Origin: Nothopassalora personata
Lineage: Eukaryota; Ascomycota; Dothideomycetes; Mycosphaerellales; Mycosphaerellaceae
Length of the DNA stretch: 64,000 nt
Direction of reading: 5' to 3'
NCBI GenBank assembly: GCA_033816765.1
Contig: CM066292.1
Coordinates: 5,084,001-5,148,000 of the forward strand
In this document: positions 23,044 through 33,077 of the stretch, piece after piece
How the letters are laid out: each line of letters begins with the position of its first letter
How positions within the stretch are numbered: position 1 is the first letter of the stretch
Translations under genes and position numbers: made by a program
Notes under the pieces: model-generated
The model's input: the letters and a program-made list of their open reading frames with translations, nothing else
Told to the model about the DNA's origin: nothing
Database searches by the model: none

Positions 23044-23766
23044 ATGTCGTCTCTTTTCCCCGTCAACATTCCAGCGTCTGACGCCGTCCCCACCAAGAAA
23101 CGAAAACGACGTGCAAATCGAATCCACCGTCTCGGCGAAGAAACCATGCGTCCCTGTTCTCGCTGCAAGGAGAAGGGTCTCTTGTGTCGCGTACACATCT
23201 CGTCGGGCAAGTGCTCCCACTGCCACCTAAGTAACTGTCGCAGCTGCGACGCCAAAGTGACTGAGGTTGAGTGGAAGAAGCTTGGTGACCAACGAAGGAA
23301 GCTGCTCTCGGACCTTGACCGAGCGAAGGAAGCGCTCGCGGAAGCCGGCCGCCTGCGTGCTGCCGCTTTCGAGAAGGAGATGGAGGCGCATGCGAAAGAG
23401 ATGCGTCTTCGCAAGCAACTGGATGCCGTGGACCGAAAGGTCGAGGAAGGTCGCTCTCTCGAGGAGCGTGAAATGGAGGAGGAGGAGGAAGAAGAGCGCG
23501 CCCTCGAGCGAGCCGGCCTTCTCCTCGCTCCAGACCCTTCCGACGGTCCCATGCTCAGTCCCTTTACCTGGAGTAACTGGGAGGGAAACGCAAACTCCGA
23601 GTTCTGGAACTTCCTGGATGTTCCGGTGTCTAATCCAGTGGGAAACTCGTCGTTCGTCCCCTGTCTATCCCGTTTTGCCGTTCGTAGTGTTGACTTCTGT
23701 GTCCTAGGCCATCAAATCAAGAAGCCGCTGTTTGATGCCTTGCTGTCCTCAGGTTGTTTCTGCTAG
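23044..23766 (+). CDS. Antisense Cys-rich coiled-coil protein of element B
   Basis: 240 codons from ATG 23044, antisense to the element. Residues ~37-70 carry CSRC, C, VHISSGKCSHC and further Cys, with the order C-x2-C-x6-C-x8-C-x2-C-x7-C, close to a fungal Zn2Cys6 cluster. A long Glu/Lys/Arg-rich helix follows (LRKQLDAVDRKVEE, then LEEREMEEEEEEE). The middle of the protein closely parallels the antisense proteins of element A (48640-49197) and relic D (35841-36323). Its stop overlaps the stop of gag: both use the palindrome CTAG at 23763-23766. The last ~40 residues may be read-through into former pol-side sequence. DNA or RNA binding in the nucleus is plausible but unproven. Confidence 0.8.
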   Translation: MSSLFPVNIPASDAVPTKKRKRRANRIHRLGEETMRPCSRCKEKGLLCRVHISSGKCSHCHLSNCRSCDAKVTEVEWKKLGDQRRKLLSDLDRAKEALAEAGRLRAAAFEKEMEAHAKEMRLRKQLDAVDRKVEEGRSLEEREMEEEEEEERALERAGLLLAPDPSDGPMLSPFTWSNWEGNANSEFWNFLDVPVSNPVGNSSFVPCLSRFAVRSVDFCVLGHQIKKPLFDALLSSGCFC

Positions 23767-24761
23767 GCAGATTTCGAGAAGAAGTTCTCGCATTCCTGGT
23801 ATGTATTCTCTTCGCGAATCATTGCGTTGAACTCGCGGCTAACCATGTTCTTCTTCTTGCAGTTTCTTGCAAAGTGGCCTTGCTCGCCACATACGTAGCA
23901 GGTGGAACCTTTGCTCTTCAGCCCCCTTCCTGTCCTACGTTCCGTTACGTCCAATTCCATTGGGTCTCCGTAACCATTAGGGTCCTGACTTCTGGCCTTG
24001 AAGCCCCCTCTTCCGCCCGCGGCGGGTCTCTGGTATCCAGGCTGTACGAATCGGTCGTACCTCAAATCCTGGAGCCTTTCGTCGATCTCCTTTGCTGCCT
24101 TGATCATCGCCCCTAGCGTAACGACGCTGGCGTTTCGGGATAGTTCGGCTTTGACGTTGTCTTTCAGCCCGAGGTAGAACTGCGATCGCAAAGCTGCGTC
24201 GTTCCATTCCAGGTCGGCGGCATATCCTTGGAATTCTGAGGCGTACAGCGCTACAGAAGTAGTCTGTCGAAGTTGTCGGATATGTCGGTCGGCGTATACC
24301 TCCTCATTTGGTATCCCGTATAGATCATCGAGTTTCGTCTCAAACTCGTCGTAGTCGTGGAAAATTTTTCGAGTTTCCGTTTTCGGTGTTTCTCCCTCGC
24401 CCTGGTTGTGTAGCCAGTCCTTGAGGTATGGTCGGAATCCTCTAGCTGCTTTTCCTCGTAGGAAGGATGCGGCGTACAAGACCTTGCTGGCCTCGCCTTG
24501 AAACTGGTGTGCGTTGAAGTGAAGGTACAACTGAACCTGCAGTTGAAAAGCCTCCAGTTTGTCCTTGGTCCCGTCGAACGTCTCCGGCGTAGACACCTTA
24601 GGTGCACGGTGGTGGTCCAATGGGTTCAGCATACCCATAGGAGTGTTGTTGTTCTTGCTGCTTCCTGTAATCGACATTTCGCTCATTCGTTCCGTGATGC
24701 CAGTTGACTGTGGCTGTTGTCGTGACGGACTCCGGGTAGCGTCTCTCCCAGACATATGCAA
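23763..24761 (-). CDS. gag: Gag protein of element B
   Basis: 332 residues from ATG 24761 (a second ATG is two codons in). A capsid-like retrotransposon Gag region (FDGTKDKLEAFQLQVQLYL, then FLRGKAARGF) spans ~70-230. A basic Arg/Gly stretch and a CCHC zinc knuckle CYVCGEQGHFARNC lie near residue 287. No pol frame follows. The protein would package the element RNA, with enzymes supplied in trans. Confidence 0.93.
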   Translation of the reverse strand: MHMSGRDATRSPSRQQPQSTGITERMSEMSITGSSKNNNTPMGMLNPLDHHRAPKVSTPETFDGTKDKLEAFQLQVQLYLHFNAHQFQGEASKVLYAASFLRGKAARGFRPYLKDWLHNQGEGETPKTETRKIFHDYDEFETKLDDLYGIPNEEVYADRHIRQLRQTTSVALYASEFQGYAADLEWNDAALRSQFYLGLKDNVKAELSRNASVVTLGAMIKAAKEIDERLQDLRYDRFVQPGYQRPAAGGRGGFKARSQDPNGYGDPMELDVTERRTGRGLKSKGSTCYVCGEQGHFARNCKKKNMVSREFNAMIREENTYQECENFFSKSA

Positions 24762-24776
24762 AGGGCCCTGGTGGTG

Positions 24777-24784
24777 GTGCTCAA
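24777..24784 (-). promoter_or_regulatory. Element B self-primer binding site
   Basis: Sense strand TTGAGCAC lies 3 nt after the 5' LTR. It is perfectly complementary to GTGCTCAA in the LTR (plus strand 24901-24908), which lies 33 nt downstream of the TATA box CTATATAG (24941-24948). No tRNA-type TGG site is present. Confidence 0.75.
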
Positions 24785-24787
24785 AGT

Positions 24788-25104
24788 TGTTAGGAACCGC
24801 TGTACGTTATCCCAACTGGGCTTGGATCTTTGCAGTGATGTCTCTGACTCGTTGAGAAGGTAGTGGTCCCAAACAGTATATGGTGTATACTTAAAATGAG
24901 TTGAGCACGAAGCTCCTATCTACTTGCAAAAGAGCGTCGTCTATATAGTGCCATGTCTTGGCGTGGTCTCGCGAGATCTGTCCTGCTCTGCGGATCTGTT
25001 CGACAGATCCCACAGATCCCTCAGATCCCTTGGTCACGTGTTCTGATCCTTGCCTTGCTGCCTGGATGATTGGTTGTCCCCTCTCTGCGAACTAAACCGT
25101 AACA
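24788..25104 (-). repeat. Element B 5' LTR (sense minus)
   Basis: 317 bp. Contains a TATA box at 24941-24948 and the predicted RNA start near 24908 on the minus strand. Followed by the TAAGA target duplication. Confidence 0.95.
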
Positions 25105-25109
25105 TAAGA

Positions 25110-26445
25110 GTAGAAGGGTAATTCTTTAGAGCTAATACGATAAGCTTATAAAAGGACCTAAGAGTAAGAATATTGACTAAGTTCTTATAAAGTAGCTTAA
25201 GCTTAACCGAAAGCTTAGATAGAGAGGCTATCTACTTGCCCTATATATAAAAGATAACCTATGCCGTATAATTAAGGATACTATCGATATAGCTAAGGGT
25301 AGAATTATCGTAGAGCTAAGTAATAACCTTAAAGATGCTATTTAGAGGTGTCTTAAATTTGCTAGAAGGAACCCTAGTAAGTATAAGGTAAATAGTAACA
25401 CTAAGAAGAGCGTCTTATTTACTATATTAGGGGACTAATAGACTACTAATTATCCCCTAGAAAAGACAGCGAGGGATCGCCTAAGGTAAACATATACTAA
25501 GATAACTAGAAAACCTCCTAATAAGGTATACTAATTCCTTAGGAAGTGTAATATCGTTAACTATTACTTACGACTACCTTAGGAAAGTATAGACAATACC
25601 TAGAGGAGTTAGCTAAAGACCTACCGTAGGTATCTAAAGGATAATTCTTAATTCTATAAGCTCTAGGTAACTAGATACAAGGGTCTAGAGGCCCTTAGAC
25701 TTATAAAGAATCCTTAGTCTAACTTAAATAAAGACTAAAGAGTAGAGGGAACGGATTCGAGACTAAGAGGGTTATACGGACTACGCGTAATTAAGACCTA
25801 GGGGGTATACTCCTCTAACAACTTATCTAAGGAGAACTCCTAGCTACTAGATAGGGGGTCTAACGTACATATTATTAATAAACCTACGAAGGCCGAATTT
25901 ACCCTAGAATCGATCTCTAAGGATATACTCGTCTACGTAGCGGTTATTTCGCTTCGAGGAGTAGTTAAGGGTACCGTAAAGGTCTATATTAAGTTACTAG
26001 ATAGATATCTAGTTACCTTAAACCTTAAGAATATCCTCTATATTCTAGACTTTTACTATAATATTATCTTACTCCCTTAAATGTAAAAGAAAGGTCTATT
26101 CTTAGACGAGCGTACTGATATCTAGTATAATAGCAATAATGCTAGGGTAGCTAAGGTCTATAGATTAGGGGACCTACTATACCTAAATATAAATACTCTA
26201 GCGAAAGGAGAACCTACAACGATTACTAAGTAGCCTATATCCGAAAATAGTACCCTACTATTAGTTATAGAGGCTCTAAAATAACAATTAAGGAGCGTAG
26301 CTATAGCTAGGAGCCGTATACCCCTTCCGGTAGTACCGAGGACGATAAGGGACTACTATAAGATCCTTAGACATCCTAGACTAGAGCGTATAATATACCT
26401 ATAAGACTTAGTAAAGGGCATTAAGATTATAGGATTAGAGGAACC
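25110..26445 (+). pseudogene. Copia-type relic, protease and integrase N-terminus
   Basis: Continuation of the relic at 21891. Around 25840-26090 it reads LLDRGSNVHIINKPTKAEFT then LKNILYILDFYYNII, the copia protease pattern (DTGSxxHI) with its active Asp-Thr-Gly reduced to Asp-Arg-Gly. Near 26370 HPRLERI resembles the GAG-pre-integrase segment. Heavily RIP-mutated and cut off by relic E at about 26446. Confidence 0.7.
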
Positions 26446-26805
26446 TATTATGTCTCGTTCTAGGGCTAGTCTTAAAAGAGAGATAAGTCAAGTTACGTAG
26501 CGGTATTCTTTAGAGAGGCTAAAGCGAGCTAAGCGAAGATAAATGATTAGGATAAGAGTGTATTCCAATTAGTAAGATAGTAACATAAGTTAAACGTATC
26601 GAAACTATAAGGGATTCTTAGCGTTCCTAAATATAAAGGAGATTCGTAGATCTTGGTAATTAGTCTAATTATTCTAAGCATAAGCAGTCTAATTAGTCTA
26701 AGTATAAGTAGTCTAGTCGCCCTAAGTCTAAGCGCTTAGGTAGGATAAGTTACGTGCTCGTCTCGTTATTATAATTCTAGGGTCTATAGGAATTATTCCG
26801 TAATA
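26446..26805 (-). repeat. LTR of gypsy relic E (sense minus)
   Basis: Reverse complement matches the LTR at 1642-2002 with RIP changes (ends TATTATGTCTCG and CCGTAATA). It is the 3' LTR of a minus-oriented element. The polypurine tract CTATCCCC and a degraded hairpin (26824-26840) lie just inside. Confidence 0.8.
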
Positions 26806-26878
26806 CTATCCCCTTTTTAGCCTAGCTTCGTCCTAAAGCTTTATAAGCCGTTATTATTTCTTATAATAATAGTTAACT

Positions 26879-27180
26879 ATGTCTTCTTCCTCCTATAAAC
26901 GCCGTTAACGACTCGCTCTAGATACTAAAATCTCTAGTATTGAAATAGCTCTATGCACAAATTGTTAGAAGTCTCAATCCTCGGGCGCGGTAGTAAAGTG
27001 TATCGTAGGTTCCTAGTCTAGGAAGTGTTCGGCCTATATTCTAAAAGGCTATAAGGATTACGACGTATATCTTTCTCGTCCGGAGTAGGAACGTCTTCGC
27101 GATTCGCGCAATAAGCTTAAGCTAGAGCTTAAGAGGATTGAAAAGAAGGAGGTGCGGCTAAAGATACGTAAGCTATCTAA
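26879..27180 (+). pseudogene. Truncated antisense Cys-rich gene of relic E
   Basis: Same start as the D copy, from ATG 26879, with Cys cluster and start of the helix. It breaks off after ...CGTAAG and continues directly inside the tRNA-like sequence. Both parents of the join contain GTAAG, so a microhomology deletion removed the 3' half of the gene and the 5' half of the tRNA-like unit. RIP stops are present. Confidence 0.75.
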
Positions 27181-27216
27181 ACTCTTAAGGTCGTAGGTTC
27201 GATTCCTACCCTAGTC
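27181..27216 (+). other. 3' half of tRNA-like sequence in relic E
   Basis: CTCTTAAGG, then the intact B-box-like GGTTCGATTCC and the 3' acceptor strand CCTAGTC. The 5' half is deleted. Confidence 0.6.
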
Positions 27217-27249
27217 GCTCGTCGGCCGAGAGATCTATTGTCGTAGGTC

Positions 27250-28571
27250 CTATCGGCGGACCTATTTTTAGTATTGTCGGATCTTTTACTAATAGTTTCG
27301 TAGGTGTTGTTTTAGTTCCTAGGTATTTTCTAATTCATCGTATTCTTTCTACTTAATAAGGTATCGCTAACCTTTTTTATCTAGGATTTTTAAAACTTCG
27401 AATTCGTTCTCTACTTCTAGCTCGAAATAGAAGCTTTCTTAGTAAGGTGTTTTAGCGTCCGCGGGTTCTAACTTAGAGATGTAGAAGACTAGGTAGATTT
27501 TAGCGTCGGGTAGTAGTCTTAGGCGGTAGTTAACTAGTCCTATAACTTTATCGATAGAAAATAGTCCGACCTTAACGTAATCTAGTTTCTTAGTCTATCT
27601 TCTTATTCTTAAGTTTTTTATAAGGAGATAGACCTTATCCCCCTCTTTTAGTAGAGGCGCTATTTTTCTTATGTCTTACCGTTATTAAGACAGTTTTTAT
27701 TATACATCTTCGATCGCCTTACGTGTTTCTTTATACACTTCCTTAAGAGTATCCGTCGTTACGATTACTCTTTCGGCCTATAGATAGGATCTAGGTGTTC
27801 TAAATAAGTTAGGATCTTTACTAAAGTTCGTATAAAATAGCGTCGTTAAAGTTGTCTCCGATTTGTAGTTATTTAGTACGATCTACGCTATTAGTAGTAA
27901 TAAAACCTAGTTGTCTTATGCGTAGTTCACGTAGTGCCGTATATATTGTTCTAGCGTTTAATTTATCCTCTCGGTCTATCTATCTATTTCTAGATAATAT
28001 GCTATTAATAGCTTATGTTTAATTCCGATAGTTCCTATACGCGTTTTCTAGTAATTTAATGTAAATAGTTTGTCTCTATCCGTTATAAACGCTTAAGGGA
28101 ATCCGTAGTATCGGATAAGTCTATCTAGTACGAGGTATCCGAGCTACTCTACGTTATATGTTTCTAATGTAGGAATAAAGTATACGTATTTTGTAAGTCT
28201 ATTAACTATAACTAGTATTATATTGTATAGTTGTTTCGTAACTTAATCTCTCGACGGTAGGAGTTTCGTAATAAAGTCTATTATAACTTCGTCCTATGGT
28301 TTCGTCGGTAGTGTCCTAAACTATAGGTAACCGTATTTCGCATGTTTTACAGCCTTATTTCGTTAGTAGTGTACGTACTGTTTAATATAACGTAGCACCT
28401 TTTATCTTATATGTAGAAATAAGAAGCTACGTTATATTAGGTCTATTGTCTTTAAAGTTCTAGGGTATCCGTAAGTTAGTCCGTCGTAGTATTGTCGTAT
28501 GTATTCTTCTTCTCGATCCTTAGGTACTTAGTATTTTCCTTACGATATAGGGAATTGTTCGTTCTTATCGC
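27250..28571 (-). pseudogene. Integrase relic of gypsy element E
   Basis: Antisense match to the intact integrase at about 47340-48620, including chromodomain and zinc-binding region, with RIP stops. It is interrupted at 28571 by element D and resumes at 36801. At the position where young element A has a TGA stop (47523), this relic keeps CGA (reads TCG on the plus strand near 28363). Confidence 0.85.
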
Positions 28572-28975
28572 TGTTACGGAATGATTCCCGCTGGACCCTG
28601 GAATCATTGGATAAGACATACACGTGACCAGATCCTACCTGAGCGCTTAGACTTGGAGCGATTAGACTGCTTATGCTTAGACCAATTAGACTGCTCATGC
28701 TTAGACTGATTAGACTAATCACCGAGATCTACGAATCTCCTTTGTATTTAGGAACGCTAGAAACCCTTATGGTTCTAATGCGTTCAACTCACTGTTTAAT
28801 ATTACTGTTTAGAATACACTACAACCTAACCTCTACCTTACTGCTGCTTAGTCTTTACGAGACAAGACAGCTACTACTTTATTACTTTCCCTCGACTTCC
28901 TATCGGCCCCAGAACAAACCCGATTAAGCTTATCTTCTTAACTTGTAATATTATTAGGTTATACTAAACCTAACA
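28572..28975 (+). repeat. Element D 5' LTR
   Basis: TGTTACGGAATGATT... to ...AACCTAACA, 404 bp. U3 holds alternating ATTAGACT/GCTTATGCTT repeats (28655-28725). It contains the GCGTTCAA self-primer core (about 28782). Its U5 differs from that of element A. Confidence 0.9.
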
Positions 28976-30970
28976 GCTTTAAACGCCCTCTACGATAGGA
29001 GACCGATAGAGTAAACGGGGAACACCCGCCCCTAGTGAAGTAAGTAGAGCCCGACGACCTTAGACCGCGAACGATGCTATTAATGCCTTAGCTACTTATA
29101 TAGGCAACGATACCCTCAAGGTTGGCAAGCTAGAATACTACTATAGCGACCGAGACAAGTTCAACACTTAGGTCTCTTAGATAGATATATACTTCTTGTT
29201 CAACTCTATGCCTAAGAACCTTAAGCCTATCTTTACTACTACCTTCTTAAGAGGACGAGCATAGCATTAGCTTAAATCATTCCTTAGGAAATACCTAGAC
29301 AGTAACGAAGAAGACAATACCGACGGAATCTTTAGGTTATATAACTATCTTAAGCATGCTATAAAGACCGTCTTTAGTGTCTCTAATGAGATCGCTACTG
29401 CCGTTCGTGTTATTTAGCATTTGACCTAGAAGACATCTACTACCGAATATACTGCTAAATTCTAGGAATACGCGTTACTTACCGATTAGGACGATAAAGC
29501 ACTTTAAGTCATGTACCGAAGAGGACTAAAGGAGCATGTTAAGGACGAGTTAATAAGGGACGGTCGGAAGATCGATAGCTTAGGCGACCTCGTTAGAGTT
29601 ACGATCGATCTTAATGACAAGCTCTACGAGAGAGCTATAGAACGACGATACGACTCTAAGGTATCCGGAAAAGCTAGATATACACTAGGCTACGACAACC
29701 GCAATAGAGGCTTCTACGACAACTACAATAATAAGCCTAGGGATAAACTATACTACGGACTGTAGCTAATAGAGCTCGACGTTACCGAGAAAGGTCGTAA
29801 GATTAGGAACAGCAACGGGAACAGAGTATCCCGGAGTTCGAAAGAAACACGAACTTACTACGGATGTAGTAAACCTAGCCACCTAGTAAGGGACTGTCGC
29901 GGTAAGAATATAGTGCGCTGCGAACGGTTTAATATAATACAACCCCGAACTAGTAAATCTAAGAGTAGCGTTAGATCTCGAGGAGATATCGACTATACTC
30001 GGAGAGTAGGGGAGAGAGCTAGTAATAGAAGCACGACGCCTCTCCTAGACCCCTTAAAAGGACAAGGAGGATACTATAGGCAGCAAATAGTGGTTATTCC
30101 ATTTAATACGAAGAACTAACTACGACAGTTCAACATAATAGTACGAAGAGTCGACTACGAGATCAAATCCGAATCTCGAAATAGTTATAGAAGCCTTTAT
30201 TAGCGATTCTGTTACTAAGACTCGTATTAAGTTTACTACGCCGCGAAGTTAGGCGTAGGGTATTAGCCTTAGTAACTAAGAGGAACCCTAGGAGCGACGT
30301 ATAGGCAAAACGCCACGCTCCGAGAAGTGGACATCGACGAATCCTGCTTTAACGATAATAGAAGCGATAAGGAAAACTAAGACCTAGGATAGAACGGATC
30401 GTAGTTACCGGAACCATAGGAAGAAAGTTAAGAAACCACCGGGCTAGATACTATCGAGGAAGACTAGGATCCGGAAGAATTAAGCGAAGAAGATTCCTCC
30501 GAAGGAGAAGAGAGCGACACTAACGACGACAATAAACAACTGACCTTTACGATTAATGCACCTAAGAAATTATACGACATGATCGTACACCTATAAAGAA
30601 GGTACGAAGAATTCCTACCTAAGATAGGCGGACGAAGAATGCTATACTCTATTAAGTTTAACAAGACACTCGACACCCTACGAGGCATAGCCTAGGGATA
30701 CCCACTTATGGAAACAACCGAGAATCTAGCAACCGCTATTATAGAACGACTACCGATAGGAAGCCGAATAACAGGTACCGGATACCTTATACCGTTAGGA
30801 ACATTTATATTAAATAAATTGCGAAACATAGTGTAGCACGTACGCGTACTCTACTTAGGAACGTAGAAGATCTAGGAACGTTACTAAATATAGATGTAGA
30901 CACAGAAAGGCTCGCGCTAGGTTTAAGCGGAGGCCTCGAGACACGAAGCACGACGTTCTATATACGAACA
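28976..30970 (+). pseudogene. Gag relic of element D
   Basis: Aligns with the intact gag at 43180-45210. Its longest surviving piece, 29511-29765, reads MYRRGLKEHVKDELIRDGRK, as in Gag of element A. A CCHC knuckle is recognisable near 29865 with its second Cys intact and RIP stops around it. GGGAAAA and a 7-bp hairpin (AACTCCC/GGGAGTT) are still present at the gag-pol junction (30970-31015). Confidence 0.85.
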
Positions 30971-30975
30971 GGGAA

Positions 30976-32300
30976 AAGGATTAACTCCCTAGGAATAAGC
31001 GACCGAAGGGAGTTATACGACATAGAGAAGGCTTAAGCATTACTAACGATAACAGTGTTTCGAACTAAGATTATCGTTAACGGGCACAAGATAGATGCTA
31101 TGATAGATTCCGGAGCGAGCGGGAACTTTACCTCCGAATCATTTGTTATAAGACATAGGATCGCTACCTATAAGAAGAAAGAGGGTTATAAATTGATCGC
31201 GGTAGACGGATTATCCTTACCTAGTATAGAGCGCGAGACGATACCGCTACTACTTACTATCTAACGGCACTACGAGGAGATTATCTTAGATGTTACTAAT
31301 ATAGCTAGTTATAACATCGTACTAGGTATGTCTTAGTTAAGAAAGCATAATCTAGTAATCGACTAGAGAAGAGGAGTACTTACATTTAGGGAATGCGATT
31401 GCGTTATCGACATTTAGCCTACGTAGCGGTAGCGTTCGCTAGTAGATAAGGTAAAGAGACAGCTAAACAGGATATAGCTTACGCCGACTAGAAGGATAGA
31501 AGAACTACCTTCGACCGGGATAGACACTAGCGTAGGGCCGCCGGGTTACGAAGTTACTAGTAGTAATAGAAGTAACGTACTATCGAAGGATACTAACATC
31601 TTAGAGTTAAGTATTCCTAAGGAGTATCGTAAGTAGTCGCGACTCTTTAAAGAGGAAAGAGGTAAGGATACCTTACCTAAGTACTAACTATAGGATTATA
31701 AGATAAACATTTAGCTAGGGAAAGAGCCTCTATAGGGACCCCTATATTAAATGTCTAAGAAAGAGCTATAGACCCTACGAGAATAGCTAAAGGAGAAGCT
31801 AGCTAAAGGATAGATAAGAAGATCTACCTTAAGTGTAGGAACTCTATATATGTTCGTTCTAAAAGCAAACGGGAAGTTACGACTCGTACAAGACTATAGG
31901 AAGTTAAACGAGATTACAATTAAGAACCGATACCCGCTACCTAACATCGAAGAAGCATAAGACAGATTAACCGGATCGGACTAGTACACGAAGATTAACC
32001 TACGAGATGCCTTCTACGCTATACGAATAGCGGAAGGAGAAGAATGGAAAACCGCTTTTAGGACAAGATACGGACTTTACGAATTCTTAGTTATGCTAAT
32101 AGGATTAACTAACGCACCCGCATCCTGTTAGGACCTTGTTAGGAGACACTTAGAGACCTACTCGATGTATGCGTTATCGCTTACATAGACGACATATCAG
32201 TCTACACGAAAGGATCCCTTTAGAATTACATAAGACAAGTCTAGGATGTATTCGAACGACTTACGCGTTTAGGATTTAAGACAGCACCCGAGAAATGCGA
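30976..32300 (+). pseudogene. Protease and reverse transcriptase relic of element D
   Basis: Protease piece 31055-31264 keeps IDSGASGNF. The RT segment aligns with 45850-46520. Relative to element A this copy has one base fewer in the A-rich run at 31452-31460, which puts protease and RT in a single frame. Interrupted at 32301 by an insertion. Confidence 0.85.
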
Positions 32301-33077
32301 TTGATTGATTGATTATTCCATTAACGTGCTATTTGAGTCAAAGACTATGCAACACGGGTCTCGAGAACGAGACCAAAATTTGAGAGAAGGAGAAAAGCCC
32401 CGTCGTACCCCGGACGTAAAAACTCCTTAAAAGATGCGAGCAACGCTCGCTATTCGAACCGTAAATCGAATATATTGCGGCGTAGTACGCGCGTACCCGG
32501 TAGTCGTGTCTTGTCGAGAATTGCGGTTTGTCGCCTTGCCCCGGGCGAGACAAGTTTTGCGCCCGTGTCTCGTTCTTGTTTTAAAAGCCAAGCCGGCCGT
32601 ACCCGTACGCACCGAGCAAAATCCCAAGAAACACCCGTTGCCTCTGTTTCAATCCAGTCGCGTTCTCCGGTCTCGAGTGTAGCTCCTCGGTCGCAGTGGC
32701 CTCGCTGTCGTCCCCCCCTCGGCCTCTCTTGGTTCCAGCCGTGCAGTATACGTGGTTTGCGCCCCTAAACGCCTCTCTTGGTTCCAGCCGGCAGTTTACG
32801 TGGTTTGCCGGGACGACAGGTAGACAGCGCCTTCGTTGTTCGAGCGACGTGTACGCTATGTACGTCGCTTTCCCTTCTCGCAGTTCCGGAGTTCTTGTTT
32901 GTAGATTTTGAGCGTATCTCGTTCGTTCGGTTCGTCCGACCTGTCTTTTCTTGTTTCGAGTCGAGTAGGCTTGTATTTTTCGAGAGAGAGAGTCTTAGTT
33001 TCTCTTCGTCGTAACGAAGATACTTACGTCGTCCGCCGCGTGAAGGCGCTCTCTATAGGACGACCCGAGAAATGCGA
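32286..33077. mobile_element. Non-LTR-type insertion with 15-bp target duplication
   Basis: The 15 bases ACCCGAGAAATGCGA occur at 32286-32300 and again at 33063-33077. The target in intact element A has them once (46508-46522). Between them are 762 bp beginning TTGATTGATTGATTATTCC. On the minus strand this is a simple-sequence tail of TCAA repeats, as in 3' ends of SINEs and LINEs, so sense is probably minus. No ORF with RT motifs is seen. It contains a ~40-bp direct repeat (32722-32762 and 32771-32806). No RIP signature. Confidence 0.8.

Larger units (their letters stand above)
22651..25104 (-). mobile_element. Element B: young non-autonomous gypsy element
   Basis: Two 317-bp LTRs that look identical (22651-22967 and 24788-25104) begin TGTTAGGAAC and end CGTAACA, and are flanked by a perfect TAAGA duplication. 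Sense is the minus strand. The interior holds only two genes, gag (minus) and a convergent antisense Cys-rich gene (plus). Protease, reverse transcriptase and integrase are absent, so it must rely on another element for pol. No RIP damage is visible. Element A is the nearest relative in the window by 3' end structure. Confidence 0.95.

Noticed and set aside
22884..23552. 222-codon minus-strand frame rich in Arg/Ser
   Set aside because: Shadow of the antisense Cys-rich gene on the opposite strand; low-complexity Arg/Ser is what Glu/Lys codons give in reverse.
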